A DNA stretch of 64,000 nt from JAJRRS01 sp965230275 (GCA_965230275.1 CBDDKO010000002.1:434001-498000), one strand, 5' to 3'. Counted from the stretch's first letter, positions 19,226 to 28,931 are shown. Numbers and translations are program-made. Notes: generated from the sequence alone by a model not told the origin.

Positions 19226-21734
19226 GACACAACCCAAAAGCGAACCCTCGGCCGGCGACCCGCCCCTGGAAGATATGCCGAAAGACGTTGCGTGCGCTCA
19301 CTGTGGCCTGCCGGTGCCGAAGGGAAGGATTACATCGGATGCCGGGCCGGATGGGCTTCCGGGGGAGCAGTTCTGCTGTGCCGGGTGCGAAGCGGTTTAT
19401 GCCGTGATCCACAAGCTGGGGCTGCAGTCGTACTACAAGGTCAAGCAGCGTCAGGCCGTCGAGGCGCGTCCGGCGAAGACGACCGGGGCGGGGTACGTCG
19501 CGTTCGATCATGACGAGTTCATCGCACGCTGCTGCGAGGATCGGCCGGACGGCTTAAGGACGACGAGCTTCTACCTGGAGGGCGTCCACTGCACCGCGTG
19601 TCTGTGGCTGGTTGAGAAGCTGCCGGGGGTGGTGCCGGGGGTGATCGAGTCACGGCTGCACATGGGCAAGTCGCTGGTTCGGCTGACCTGGCGGAAGGAC
19701 GAGGTGAAGCTGTCGCAGATCGCCTCGGCGCTTGACTCGCTGGGCTACCCGCCTCACCCGGCGAAGGACGTGCAGGCCGACGCGGTCGTGACGAAAGAGA
19801 ACCGGCGTGAGTTGATCCGGATCGGTGTGGCTGGGGCGGTGGTCGGCAACGCGATGATCCTGGCGGTGTGTCTCTATGCCGGATACTTCACGGGGATCGA
19901 GGATCAATACGAGACTCTGTTCCGCTGGGTCGGGATGGGTTTGGCGCTTATCGCTCTGGTCTGGCCGGGCTCAGTCTTCTTCCGCGGCGGGTGGTCAGCG
20001 ATCCGCACGCGCACAGCCCACATGGACCTGCCGATCGCACTGGGACTGCTGGCCGGGGGCGTTGCCGGGACGGTGAACACGATCCGGGGATCGGGCGAGG
20101 TTTACTTCGATACCCTGGCGGTGCTGGTGTTCCTGCTGCTGGTCGGCCGAGCGATCCAGAGGCGGCAGCAGCGCCGGGCCGCCGACGCGGTAGAGCAGCT
20201 GTTCAGGCTAACACCCGTGTCCGCCAGGCGCGTTGATGAGCGAGATGAATTACATGAGGTGCCGATCGAGGCGCTCAAGGCCGGCGACACCGTCGAGTTG
20301 CACGCGGGCGACTCCGTCCCGGTCGATGGCGCGGTCACACAGGGGGCCAGCCACTTCGATCAGTCGCTGCTGACCGGCGAGTCGCGCCCGGTGGCGGTGG
20401 GCCCCGGCGGTAAGGTCCATGCGGGCAGCGTGAACCTGTCTTCGACCGTGCGTGTGCGTGTCGAGGCGACCGGTGAGCGGACGCGCGTCGGGGCGCTCAT
20501 CGAGTTGATCGAGCAGAGCGCCCGGGATAAGGCCCCGGCGGTGCAGGCGGCGGACAGGCTAGCGGGCTGGTTCGTCGCGGTCGTGGTGACCCTGGCGGTA
20601 TTGACGTTTGCGTACTGGCTCACGGCCGACCCGGCGAGCGCGGCGGAGCATGCGGTGGCGCTATTGATCGTGGCGTGCCCCTGTGCGCTGGGGTTGGCGA
20701 CGCCGTTGACGTTGGCGGTGGCGATCGGCCGTGCGGCCGGCAGGGGGGTGCTCGTCAAAGGGGGGGCGGCGCTCGAGCACATGGCAAGGCCCGGCACGAT
20801 CCTGCTCGATAAAACCGGCACCGTCACACTCGGCAAGACCTCACTCGTCAGCTGGCACGGCAACGAAACGATCAAGCCCATGGTCGCCGCAATCGAGGCG
20901 CATTCATCACACCGGGTCGCCAAAGCCATCACCGAATCACTCGCCACGATCGATCACGACCTATCGGCAGAGGCCGTTTCACAGACCCACGACGGCGGCA
21001 TCACCGGCAGCGTTGACGGCGATCAACTCGCCATCGGCTCGCTCGACTTTATCCATCGCCACACCGACCCTGCAGAATCAGATGCCTGGATCAACGAGAC
21101 GATCCACTCGCTCACCGATCAGAGCCTGACGCCCGTGCTCATCGCGGTGAACCGGCGGGTCAAGGCGGTCGTCGGCCTCGGCGATGGGATCCGGCCCGAT
21201 GCACGGCAGGCGATCGACGAGCTGCGCGAAAAGGGCTGGGCCATCGGTTTGGTCTCAGGCGATCATGTCGACGTTGTCTGCCACGTCGCTAAGGAACTTG
21301 GCATCACACAGGACATGACGCACGGCAATGTCATGCCCGAGCAGAAAGTCGATCTCGTCAAGCAATACCTCAATGCAGGCCCGGTTGTCATGGTGGGTGA
21401 CGGGGTCAATGACGCCGCCGCACTGGCTAGCGCCACGGTCGGGATCGCGGTACACGGCGGGGCGGAAGCCAGTTTGGCCGCGGCCGACATTTACCTCGCC
21501 GAGCCGGGCTTACGGCCGATCGTCGGACTGACCGTAGCATCCAGGCGCGTAATCCGGTCGATCCATCGTGGCCTGGTGGTGTCGTTATCCTACAATGCGG
21601 TAGGTGTGAGCCTTGCCGCCACGGGTGTGATCAACCCGCTGATCGCGGCCATCCTCATGCCGATCAGTTCGCTCTCCGTGTTGTCGTTAGCCGTGAGCAC
21701 CCGAGCCTTCACAGTCACCGAGCCAAAGCCATGA
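19212..21734 (+). CDS. ccoI: Copper-exporting P1B-type ATPase CcoI/FixI
   Basis: This 840-residue P-type ATPase supplies copper to the cbb3 active site by moving Cu(I) across the inner membrane. The N-terminus has the FixI-specific cysteine motif CAHCGLPVPKG...QFCCAGCEAVY. A heavy-metal domain follows (LEGVHCTACLWLVEKLPG). The catalytic core shows TGES, the transport motif CPCALGLATPL, the phosphorylation site DKTGTVTLG and GDGVNDAAALA. It has eight predicted helices. The start at 19212 overlaps the SafE-like gene by 14 bases, and its stop overlaps ccoS (ATGA at 21731). Confidence 0.95.
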   Translation: MTKNKTQPKSEPSAGDPPLEDMPKDVACAHCGLPVPKGRITSDAGPDGLPGEQFCCAGCEAVYAVIHKLGLQSYYKVKQRQAVEARPAKTTGAGYVAFDHDEFIARCCEDRPDGLRTTSFYLEGVHCTACLWLVEKLPGVVPGVIESRLHMGKSLVRLTWRKDEVKLSQIASALDSLGYPPHPAKDVQADAVVTKENRRELIRIGVAGAVVGNAMILAVCLYAGYFTGIEDQYETLFRWVGMGLALIALVWPGSVFFRGGWSAIRTRTAHMDLPIALGLLAGGVAGTVNTIRGSGEVYFDTLAVLVFLLLVGRAIQRRQQRRAADAVEQLFRLTPVSARRVDERDELHEVPIEALKAGDTVELHAGDSVPVDGAVTQGASHFDQSLLTGESRPVAVGPGGKVHAGSVNLSSTVRVRVEATGERTRVGALIELIEQSARDKAPAVQAADRLAGWFVAVVVTLAVLTFAYWLTADPASAAEHAVALLIVACPCALGLATPLTLAVAIGRAAGRGVLVKGGAALEHMARPGTILLDKTGTVTLGKTSLVSWHGNETIKPMVAAIEAHSSHRVAKAITESLATIDHDLSAEAVSQTHDGGITGSVDGDQLAIGSLDFIHRHTDPAESDAWINETIHSLTDQSLTPVLIAVNRRVKAVVGLGDGIRPDARQAIDELREKGWAIGLVSGDHVDVVCHVAKELGITQDMTHGNVMPEQKVDLVKQYLNAGPVVMVGDGVNDAAALASATVGIAVHGGAEASLAAADIYLAEPGLRPIVGLTVASRRVIRSIHRGLVVSLSYNAVGVSLAATGVINPLIAAILMPISSLSVLSLAVSTRAFTVTEPKP

Positions 21735-21883
21735 GCGTTGTCTACCTCGTCTTGCCCGTCGCGATCGTCCTGGCGGTCGGTTTCGTGGCCGCCTTCATCT
21801 GGGCGACCCGTTCCGGGCAGTACGACGACATGGACAGCCCCGCCCACCGCATGCTCCACGACGAAGACGATCCTTCGGCCTGA
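21731..21883 (+). CDS. ccoS: cbb3 oxidase assembly protein CcoS (50 residues)
   Basis: This short frame starts MSVVYLVLPVAIVLAVGFVA and continues FIWATRSGQYDDMDSPAHR before ending in DEDDPSA. This is the CcoS pattern: one helix, then a GQYDD(M/L)DSPAHR-like motif. CcoS is needed for heme or copper insertion into the oxidase. The ATG overlaps the ccoI stop by four bases, so it is the last coupled gene of the operon. A ccggtcc/ggaccgg hairpin (21885-21905) follows directly. Confidence 0.93.
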   Translation: MSVVYLVLPVAIVLAVGFVAAFIWATRSGQYDDMDSPAHRMLHDEDDPSA

Positions 21884-22038
21884 CCGGTCCACCTCCCGGG
21901 ACCGGGTGGCAGCAAACACTGTTTCTCAACCCCGGGCACCAAATAAAGATAAAATCCCCTCTGGTCCGGTTTTTTGTGTCATATCAGGGCTCGGGCTACG
22001 TCTATACCCCAAAGGCCCCGCTTGGAAAGGAACAGGCC

Positions 22039-22590
22039 ATGAAAGAGAGACCGACTTCCGTCACCGTGTTTGCGATCATCAATCTGGTGTTATGTGGTTT
22101 AGGCTTGATCGGGATGCTGTTTTGGATCCTTAAGAAGATGGGTGTAACGCCCCAGCCCGATCAGGAGAACCCATTCAACGCCATCATGGCCAATAGCCAG
22201 GGCTACATCCTCTTTGAAGACATTAGTAATATCCTCGGCATCCTTGCCACGATCCTTCTGATTGCGGCCTCGATTGCCATGTTTTCGCTCAAGCCGTGGA
22301 GTCGGATCACCACGATTGCGCTGGCGGTGTATTCGTCCCTGATGATGATTGCAGGGACAGGGCTTTACTTCATCTTGGTTTATGCACCTGCCATTGAAGA
22401 GTTCACCGGGCCCGAACGTACCGCTGTGATGATATTTGCTATCGGATTCCCCGTGGTGATCCTCTCGCTCGTTCTTGGGTACTATCTGCTGATGATCTTC
22501 ATGCTGTCTCGGCCGCACGTCGTCGATGCGTTCACACCCGAGCCTTTGGATGAATCGATGGATGACTGGGACGCGCAGCCTTCTGCCTGA
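22039..22590 (+). CDS. Polytopic membrane protein of unknown function
   Basis: This protein has 183 residues from the ATG at 22039, chosen for the ggaaagg Shine-Dalgarno nine bases upstream; the frame is open to 21976 without signals. It has four predicted helices (SVTVFAIINLVLCGLGLIGML, ILGILATILLIAASIAMF, ALAVYSSLMMIAGTGLYFIL, FPVVILSLVLGYYLLMIFML) in a compact four-helix layout. No catalytic motif is visible. It lies 11 bp before the efflux adaptor gene and may be the first gene of that operon. Function unknown. Confidence 0.75.
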   Translation: MKERPTSVTVFAIINLVLCGLGLIGMLFWILKKMGVTPQPDQENPFNAIMANSQGYILFEDISNILGILATILLIAASIAMFSLKPWSRITTIALAVYSSLMMIAGTGLYFILVYAPAIEEFTGPERTAVMIFAIGFPVVILSLVLGYYLLMIFMLSRPHVVDAFTPEPLDESMDDWDAQPSA

Positions 22591-22601
22591 AAGGATGATC
22601 C

Positions 22602-24056
22602 GTGAAAATCGTAATCGGCGTGACCATCGGGGTTGTGGTCCTCATCGTGGGGGTGGTGGGTCTGGTCGTCATCGTCGGGCCCAAGGCGGCGTCCGGGGGT
22701 GATGGCTTCGGGACCCACGTCCGCATCGAGCCGGTCGCGGTCGGCAGGCTCGTTGAAACCGTGTCGGCCCCGGGGCAGGTCGAGTCGGCGACCAATGTCG
22801 AGATCAGCGCCCGCGTCTCGGCCCGCATCCAGGCGATCCCCTTCGAGGAGGGCGAGCAAGTCACCAAGGGCGATCCCGACGCCGACCCGCCCATTCCCGC
22901 CAGCGTCCTGATCAGCCTCGACGACACCGACCTCAAAGCCCAACTCCGCTCGACTCAGGCACGCCGCGACGGCCAGGCCGCGCAACTCGAAGTCGATAAG
23001 ACGCGCATCCAGGCCCAGGAAGCCTCGCTCGACGGCACACGCGCCAATCTCGACGAAGCCCAGCGCGATCTGGACCGCCACCGCGAGATGGTCGCCGCCG
23101 GGGACGTGAGCCAGGCCGCTTACGACCAGGCCCAGCGGCGCTACGACGAGATCGCGGCACAGTACGCCTCCGCCCAGACCAACCTCCAGGCCACACGCAA
23201 CGCACTGAAGGTCCTCGAGTTCAGCATCGAGGCCGCCGACGCCGACATCGAACGCGCCAAGGACAACCTCAGCTACACCACCATCACCAGCCCGATCGAC
23301 GGCGTGGTCACGATCGTCAACGTCGAGCCAGGCGAGTTGGCGGTGACCGGCACGATGAATAACCCCGGCACGGTGCTGCTGGAAGTCGCGGACCTGTCGA
23401 CGATGCTGGTCGTCGCCGAACTGGACGAAGCCGACGTCAGCCGGGTGATGGAAGGCCAACCCGCCAAGGTGCGCATGCTGGCGTACCCCGAACGTATCTT
23501 TGATGGCACGGTCCAGTCCGTCGCGCTCTCGGCCACGCGCATGGGCACCAAGTTCTTCAAGACCGAGATCCTCATCGACACCGATGGCGATCAGATCTAC
23601 ACCGGCCTGACCGCCGACGCCGAGATCGAGGTCGCCGGTCACGAAGACGTCCTGATCGTGCCCAGCCAGGCCGTGCTTGGTAGGCCTATTGAGGACCTGC
23701 CGATCGACATCCGCGATGAGAGCCCCTACATCGACCAGGCCAAGACGATCGCCACCGTGGTCTACCGCTTCGTTGACGGCAAAGCCATCGTGACGCCCGT
23801 GAAGATCGGCCCGTCCGACGTGACGCACACCGTTGTCCTCGGCGGGCTTGATAAGGAAGACCGTGTTGTTGCCGGGCCGTACAAGGTGCTCGAATCGCTC
23901 AAGCACGACCAGTCGCTGAAGGACGAACGCGAAGAGAACAAGAAGAACAAGCAGGACGAGACCGAATCGGACGACGACGAGGCGACGGATGCCGACGAGA
24001 CCGAGGACGACGAGGCCGAGGAATCACCGGCAGGCGAACCCGCCGACAGCGAATAA
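22602..24056 (+). CDS. Periplasmic adaptor of a MacAB-type efflux pump (HlyD/MacA family)
   Basis: This 484-residue membrane-fusion protein bridges an inner-membrane ABC pump to the outer-membrane channel. It has an N-terminal anchor helix (VTIGVVVLIVGVVGLVVIVG), a biotinyl-lipoyl half-motif (VSAPGQVESATNVEISARVSARI), a long coiled-coil hairpin at about residues 105-225 rich in Ala/Arg/Glu, and a second half-motif (YTTITSPIDGVVTIVNVEPGE). A beta-barrel domain follows. Its last 45 residues are a charged Lys/Glu/Asp tail that looks disordered and is unusual for the family. It is followed by the ATPase, permease and TolC genes. Confidence 0.9.
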   Translation: MKIVIGVTIGVVVLIVGVVGLVVIVGPKAASGGDGFGTHVRIEPVAVGRLVETVSAPGQVESATNVEISARVSARIQAIPFEEGEQVTKGDPDADPPIPASVLISLDDTDLKAQLRSTQARRDGQAAQLEVDKTRIQAQEASLDGTRANLDEAQRDLDRHREMVAAGDVSQAAYDQAQRRYDEIAAQYASAQTNLQATRNALKVLEFSIEAADADIERAKDNLSYTTITSPIDGVVTIVNVEPGELAVTGTMNNPGTVLLEVADLSTMLVVAELDEADVSRVMEGQPAKVRMLAYPERIFDGTVQSVALSATRMGTKFFKTEILIDTDGDQIYTGLTADAEIEVAGHEDVLIVPSQAVLGRPIEDLPIDIRDESPYIDQAKTIATVVYRFVDGKAIVTPVKIGPSDVTHTVVLGGLDKEDRVVAGPYKVLESLKHDQSLKDEREENKKNKQDETESDDDEATDADETEDDEAEESPAGEPADSE

Positions 24057-24063
24057 CCCCACC

Positions 24064-24840
24064 ATGCTGATCCAGCTGCACAAACTGACCAAGGTCTACA
24101 AGGTCGGCGTTGAACACGTCCACGCCTTGGCCGGTGTCGATCTGAATGTCGGCGAGAACGAGTTCGTCGCCATCATGGGCGCATCCGGCTCGGGCAAGAG
24201 CACGTTGATGAACGTGCTGGGTTGTCTGGATCGTCCGACGACTGGCGGGTACAAGCTTGCCGGCAAGATGACCCACCGCATGACGCCCAACGAACTAGCG
24301 CACACGCGCAATACACGCATCGGGTTCGTCTTCCAGTCGTTCGAGTTGATGCCACGCATCAATGCGCTGTGGAACGTCGCGCTGCCGTTGACGTATTCAA
24401 AGACCCGCTGGCGCGACCGAAAGGTTCGGGCCATGGAGGTGCTCGAGCGCGTCAGCCTGCAGGACCGCGCCACCCACCGGCCCAACCAGTTATCCGGCGG
24501 GCAGAAACAGCGCGTCGCCATCGCCCGCGCCCTGATCAATAACCCCAGCATCATCCTCGCCGACGAACCCACGGGGAACCTCGACAGCAAGACCAGCGGT
24601 GAGATCCTCGACCTCTTCGTCCGCCTGCACGACGAGGGCCAGACCATCATCATGGTCACACACGAAAACGACGTCGCCGCTCACGCCCAGCGGGTCGTCC
24701 GCATGAGTGACGGCAAGATCGTCTCGGACCTCCCGGCCGGTGAGGACCCCCAGGTCCGGGACCATCATCACGAGGTGATGGCCCAGCGGGCTGCCCAGCA
24801 ACACGCCGGGGCACAGTCTGAGCAGGGGGGTGAGTCGTGA
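24064..24840 (+). CDS. MacB/LolD-type ABC transporter ATPase
   Basis: This protein has 258 residues from the ATG at 24064, seven bases after the adaptor stop; an upstream ATG in frame lies inside the adaptor gene. It shows Walker A GASGSGKST, the signature LSGGQKQRVAIARAL, Walker B IILADEPTGNLDS and H-loop VTHEND. This is the standard ATPase of three-part efflux or lipoprotein-release pumps. A 40-residue extension after the H-loop region is rich in His and Gln (RDHHHEVMAQRAAQQHAG). It overlaps the permease by four bases (GTGA). Confidence 0.93.
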   Translation: MLIQLHKLTKVYKVGVEHVHALAGVDLNVGENEFVAIMGASGSGKSTLMNVLGCLDRPTTGGYKLAGKMTHRMTPNELAHTRNTRIGFVFQSFELMPRINALWNVALPLTYSKTRWRDRKVRAMEVLERVSLQDRATHRPNQLSGGQKQRVAIARALINNPSIILADEPTGNLDSKTSGEILDLFVRLHDEGQTIIMVTHENDVAAHAQRVVRMSDGKIVSDLPAGEDPQVRDHHHEVMAQRAAQQHAGAQSEQGGES

Positions 24841-26099
24841 GCGTCCTGCGAGCCCCGTTCGCCTTGTTAACGTTCTTCACCCAGAGCGTTCTGTTAGCAC
24901 TGGGGCAGATCTGGTCGAACAAGACGCGGTCGCTTCTGACGACGATGGGCATCATCATCGGCGTCGCCTCCGTCACGGCTGTGATCGCGGCGCTGACGGG
25001 CCTGAAGTCCAACATCCTTTCCGACTTCGAGACCATCGGCAACAACAAGATCGCCGTGTTCAGCCAGCATCCGCAGTCCGGCCGACACCGACACGCGTCA
25101 TGGCGCTCCATCCGCTTCGGGCCGACCGACTTCGACACCTTGCTTGAGCATTGCCCTTCCGTCGAGTCCTTCACCCGTATCACCGGGACCAACGCGGACG
25201 TCACGTTTGCTGAAGAATCGATTGAGTCCGCCCGCATCACGGGGATCGACTCGGCCTGGCACGAGGTGGACGGACGCACTGTCACCATGGGTCGGCCGTT
25301 TAATCTTGTCGACGAAACCGACGCACGCCCCGTCTGCCTGATCAGCCCGCAGACGCGCGATGCGCTTCGGCTGGACCGTGACTGCGTCGGGCAATCCATC
25401 TATATCGGCAGGACGCGCTTCCTGATCGTCGGGCTGGTCGAGCCCCCGGCCGAGTTCTCCGTCTTTGACGCCGGTGGGCCGGAGCACGAAATCTTCGTGC
25501 CGTTCCGTTACGTCTGGCGTCTGCACAACGGGGTGTGGATGTTCATCTTGGTTAACGCGGTGACACCGGAGGTCTCCGACGACGCCCGGGCGGAGATACG
25601 CTTCTACCTGCGTAAGCAGCTCGAACTGAGGCCCGAGGACCCGGACACGTTCCGGATCGAGGTCGTTGAGCAGTTCGTGCAGGTATTCAGCCGAGTCGCC
25701 GGGGCGATCACCATGGTCGCGGGCGGCATCGTCGGCGTCTCGCTGCTGGTCGGGGGGGTCGGGATCATGAACATCATGCTGGTGTCGGTCTCCGAGCGCA
25801 CGCGCGAGATCGGGCTGCGCAAGGCGGTGGGAGCAACAGGTTCAGCCATCCTGCTGCAGTTCCTCATCGAGGCGGTGACGCTCTGCTCGGTCGGCGGCCT
25901 GCTGGGGATCGCGGGCGGGCAGTTGCTGACCGTCATCATGGGTATGATCCCCGGCGCGCACCTGGAGCGCGCTTATATCCCGGTCTGGGCGATCGTCGTC
26001 TCGATCGGTTTCTCGGCGATGGTCGGCGTGTTCTTCGGCATGTTCCCCGCGGTCAAGGCCGCCAGACTGGACCCCATCGAGGCGCTGCGACATGAATAG
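24837..26099 (+). CDS. MacB-type ABC permease (FtsX domain)
   Basis: This 420-residue permease starts at GTG 24837. It has one N-terminal helix (TTMGIIIGVASVTAVIAALTG), a large periplasmic domain (residues about 60-285) and three C-terminal helices with the FtsX signature GIMNIMLVSVSERTREIGLRKAVGA. It forms the inner-membrane part of a mechanotransmission pump with the ATPase and adaptor just upstream. The substrate is not evident. Its stop overlaps the TolC gene start. Confidence 0.93.
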   Translation: MSVLRAPFALLTFFTQSVLLALGQIWSNKTRSLLTTMGIIIGVASVTAVIAALTGLKSNILSDFETIGNNKIAVFSQHPQSGRHRHASWRSIRFGPTDFDTLLEHCPSVESFTRITGTNADVTFAEESIESARITGIDSAWHEVDGRTVTMGRPFNLVDETDARPVCLISPQTRDALRLDRDCVGQSIYIGRTRFLIVGLVEPPAEFSVFDAGGPEHEIFVPFRYVWRLHNGVWMFILVNAVTPEVSDDARAEIRFYLRKQLELRPEDPDTFRIEVVEQFVQVFSRVAGAITMVAGGIVGVSLLVGGVGIMNIMLVSVSERTREIGLRKAVGATGSAILLQFLIEAVTLCSVGGLLGIAGGQLLTVIMGMIPGAHLERAYIPVWAIVVSIGFSAMVGVFFGMFPAVKAARLDPIEALRHE

Positions 26100-27720
26100 C
26101 ACACTCCCACTCTCGCGTCTGATCCCCTTGGCCGCGGTCGCCGCGCCGTTGCTGACGGCCGGTTGCGTCGGGCCGTTCGATGACGATCCACACCTGAGCA
26201 TGAACGTGCCCAGTGAAAAGCTCCAGCGGATCGAGCCGATGCAGCTGACGCCTGCTGCTGAAAGCGAAGAGAAGCAGGCCGTCCCCGAACCCCCGGCCGA
26301 GATGCCGCTTTCGATCGACGATTGTCGGGCGATGGTGCTGGCGAACAACCTGGCCCTCAAGGCCGAACTGCTATCCCCGGCCATCGCCAGCCAGAGCATC
26401 ACCGAGGAGCAGGCCCGGTTCGAGTCGCTGTTCTTCGCCAGCGCCAGCCTGAGCAAGACCGACACCCCGACAAGCACCACACTCACCGGCTCGCAGACCG
26501 AGTCGACCAGCACCGACTTCGGCGTCAACGTGCCGCTGCGCACCGGCGGGAACCTTCGGTTTAACGTGCCCACCAATAAGTTCGAGACCGACAACCAGTT
26601 CTCGACGCTTAATCCGTCGTATACGGCCGACGTCTCCGCGTCACTCAGTCACAACCTGTTGCGGAACGCCGGGACGAAGGTCAACAGCCACGGCATCCGC
26701 ATCGCGCATTACCAGAGCAAGTCGGCCGAGGCCCGGACCCGGCTGGAGGTGATCCGCGTGATCGCCACGGCCGACCGTGTCTACTGGCGGCTCTATGCCG
26801 CACGTAAGGAGCTTGAGGTGCGCCAGCAACAGCACGAGCTGGCGATGAAGCAGCTGGAGCGGGCGCGTCGCCGTGTTGAGGCCGGTGAGGATGCGGAGAT
26901 CGAAGTGACGCGAGCCGAAGCAGGTGCTGCCGAAGGGCTTGAGGCGATCATCATTGCGGAGAACACGGTGCGAGATCGGGAGCGGACGCTCAAGCGCGTG
27001 TTGAATAAGCCGGGCCTGACCATGCGCAGCGCCACGATCATGCTCACCGCAACACCGCCGGACCCGGTGCGCTTCGATCTGGACCCCTCCGGGCTGGTCG
27101 AGGCGGCGATGGCAGGGCGGATGGAGCTACTTGAGCTTGAGTTGCAGCTGGCTCAGGACGCGAGCACGGTCGACTTCCAGCGCAACCAGACGCTGCCACT
27201 GGCCGCGTTCGACTACCGATACACATCCAACGGCCTGGGATCGGGGTACCGCAATGCGTTCAGCATGGCCGACGACCGCAACTTCGAGGACCACTTATTC
27301 AGCATCCGTGTGGAGGTACCGCTGGGCAACGAAGCGGCGCGCAGCCGGCTACGGCGGGCGCTGCTGAATCGTCTACAGAGGCTGGCGACCCGCGAGCAGC
27401 GGCAGGCCCAGATCGAGCAGGATGTACTTAACAGCGTGGACCAGCTCGAAGCCAACTACCAGCGTATCCTGGCCGCGAGGCAGCGTTCCGTGTTGGCCGG
27501 GCGGACACTCGAAGCGGAGCTGCGGCAGTTTGACCTGGGGCTGAGCACCTCAACCGACGTACTGGACGCGCAGGCACGGCTGGCCGACGCGCAGTCCGCC
27601 GAGGCCCGCAGCCTGGCCGACTACCAGATCGCCCAGATCGACCTCGCCTTCGCCACCGGCACCGTCCTGGGCGCAGCGAATATCCATTGGGAGCCCAGCT
27701 CACCCGCTTTGGACGATTAA
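26092..27720 (+). CDS. TolC-family outer-membrane efflux lipoprotein
   Basis: This 542-residue protein has a lipobox (LLTAGC, Cys25). Two long helical repeats follow, typical of TolC/OprM: SIDDCRAMVLANNLALKAELL and the RVYWRLYAARKELEVRQQQHELAMKQL region, then the second half with DVLNSVDQLEANYQRILAARQRSV and STDVLDAQARLADAQSAEARSLADY. It would form the trimeric channel for the MacAB-like pump encoded upstream. It starts eight bases inside the permease gene. Confidence 0.92.
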   Translation: MNSTLPLSRLIPLAAVAAPLLTAGCVGPFDDDPHLSMNVPSEKLQRIEPMQLTPAAESEEKQAVPEPPAEMPLSIDDCRAMVLANNLALKAELLSPAIASQSITEEQARFESLFFASASLSKTDTPTSTTLTGSQTESTSTDFGVNVPLRTGGNLRFNVPTNKFETDNQFSTLNPSYTADVSASLSHNLLRNAGTKVNSHGIRIAHYQSKSAEARTRLEVIRVIATADRVYWRLYAARKELEVRQQQHELAMKQLERARRRVEAGEDAEIEVTRAEAGAAEGLEAIIIAENTVRDRERTLKRVLNKPGLTMRSATIMLTATPPDPVRFDLDPSGLVEAAMAGRMELLELELQLAQDASTVDFQRNQTLPLAAFDYRYTSNGLGSGYRNAFSMADDRNFEDHLFSIRVEVPLGNEAARSRLRRALLNRLQRLATREQRQAQIEQDVLNSVDQLEANYQRILAARQRSVLAGRTLEAELRQFDLGLSTSTDVLDAQARLADAQSAEARSLADYQIAQIDLAFATGTVLGAANIHWEPSSPALDD

Positions 27721-27810
27721 TGAACTGATTAAAGATTCTGTGCATTGAGCCTGATTTCAGCGTGACGTTCACTGCTGCAGTAAGGCTACGAACACTCCAG
27801 GGAGACTCAC

Positions 27811-28104
27811 ATGCTACGCGCACTTACCATCGTCATGGTTGCCATCATCCTGACCGGGTGTCAAACAACGAACCCGAATCCCGTTTCGGAAATCAGCGAG
27901 AACGAGATACTGGCTGCGGCGGAACCAGTGATACAGGCACAGTACCCCGAAGCGTACGTGGCATATAAGCCGTATATCGCCGTGCCGATCCCCGACACAC
28001 AGACTTGGCGCGTGATACACTTCTCGAAACCGACACCTAAAGGATCGCCGACAGCCATCGTGCATGATGACGGCCGAGTCCTTTCGGTCAGTCTGACTGA
28101 ATAG
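27811..28104 (+). CDS. Small lipoprotein
   Basis: This 97-residue protein has a short signal and a lipobox (IILTGC, Cys17). The mature part (ISENEILAAAEPVIQAQYPEAY..., WRVIHFSKPTPKGSPTAIV, DDGRVLSVSLTE) resembles small PepSY-like or cystatin-like folds, a helix followed by strands, but I do not assign a family. The start follows a clear Shine-Dalgarno (agggaga, eight bases). It is likely its own transcription unit, 90 bp after the TolC gene. Confidence 0.75.
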   Translation: MLRALTIVMVAIILTGCQTTNPNPVSEISENEILAAAEPVIQAQYPEAYVAYKPYIAVPIPDTQTWRVIHFSKPTPKGSPTAIVHDDGRVLSVSLTE

Positions 28105-28139
28105 TGTAGTTATTGATTCCACATTAACTGGCGCCACAA

Positions 28140-28598
28140 ATGGACTTCAACGACGCCGACGCCCTGGTCCGGTCGCTCATGGACGAGCACAAGCTGCACG
28201 GCTGGTCGTTCCGGTATAACCGCGGCAAGCGCACGCTCGGGATGTGTGACTACGGCCAAAAGCGGATCGAGCTGTCCAAGTACTTTGTCGCGCATAACGA
28301 TGAGCCGGCGGTGCGTGACACGGCGCTGCATGAGATCGCGCACGCCCTGGCGGGTGAGAAGGCCGGGCACGGGCCGAAGTGGAAGGCTGTGTGCAGGCGG
28401 ATCGGTGCCAAACCCGAGCGGATCGATCGCACGGCCGTGATGCCCAAGGGCCATTGGTCGGCGACCTGCCCGAACTGCGGGGCGGTGCATCGCCGTTTCC
28501 GCAAGCCGCTGCTGGGCCGGACGTATGTCTGTGTGCCATGTGGGCCGGATCGGGGGACCCTGCGCTTCGCCATCACCGGGCCCGAATCGGCCGGCTGA
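28140..28598 (+). CDS. SprT-like zinc metalloprotease-fold protein
   Basis: This 152-residue protein has the metal site HEIAH (residues 64-68) with a third ligand His77 in GHGPKWK, as in SprT/SPRTN-like domains. A C-terminal zinc ribbon follows (CPNCG...YVCVPCG, residues about 117-140). SprT-like proteins are thought to cleave DNA-crosslinked or misfolded proteins; bacterial roles are poorly known. Length is normal for the family. The start at 28140 has no clear Shine-Dalgarno. The gene stands alone between a lipoprotein and the giant surface protein. Confidence 0.88.
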   Translation: MDFNDADALVRSLMDEHKLHGWSFRYNRGKRTLGMCDYGQKRIELSKYFVAHNDEPAVRDTALHEIAHALAGEKAGHGPKWKAVCRRIGAKPERIDRTAVMPKGHWSATCPNCGAVHRRFRKPLLGRTYVCVPCGPDRGTLRFAITGPESAG

Positions 28599-28709
28599 TC
28601 GACGTGATGCTGGCCAGACTCACCGACTGGACGCAACTGCGGTGTGGGGGTTGTACTAACTTGGTAATTTAGGTAGTCCAACTGCATGATCTTAAGTGCG
28701 TGCAAGGCC

Positions 28710-28751
28710 TGATCTGCGCCGTAACTACCTATAAAACAGGGATCATACGCA
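28710..28751 (+). promoter_or_regulatory. Shared upstream element, copy 2 (TGATCTGCGC-N25-ATACGCA)
   Basis: tgatctgcgc (28710-28719) and atacgca (28745-28751) are 25 bases apart, as at 11751-11792. The spacer core aaaacagggatc resembles aaaatcagagat of copy 1. The block ends just before the candidate promoter, 222 bp upstream of the start of the giant gene. Confidence 0.4.
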
Positions 28752-28759
28752 CATTTTCC

Positions 28760-28786
28760 TTGCCCGCGTCACACCCGTGGTATACT
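28760..28786 (+). promoter_or_regulatory. Candidate sigma70-type promoter of the giant gene
   Basis: ttgccc (28760-28765) and a near-consensus -10 tatact (28781-28786) are separated by 15 bases, shorter than ideal. The -10 is the best in the region; the leader would be about 140 bases. Confidence 0.35.
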
Positions 28787-28931
28787 TTCGACATGTTGTT
28801 ATAGGGGGACCGTCCGATCTGAAGGCGGGCAACCCACAGCATGAACATGCGAAGTAGCCGAGCCGATCGACACCGCCATGGGGGCGTCGTCATCGGCCAT
28901 CGATTTAGCTCCACCTATGGGAGAGGGTTTG

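Larger units (their letters stand above)
28599..28931. other. 333-bp non-coding leader region of the giant gene
   Basis: No coding frame is supported. The region holds the shared element copy at 28710-28751, a candidate promoter at 28760-28786 and a Shine-Dalgarno (gggagaggg) before the ATG at 28932. No terminator for the SprT-like gene is obvious. Confidence 0.55.

Noticed and set aside
28878..28931. Upstream start of the giant protein at 28878
   Set aside because: The ATG at 28932 has a strong Shine-Dalgarno directly before it and leads straight into the basic LEPR-XLL-type N-terminus; the earlier ATG has none.
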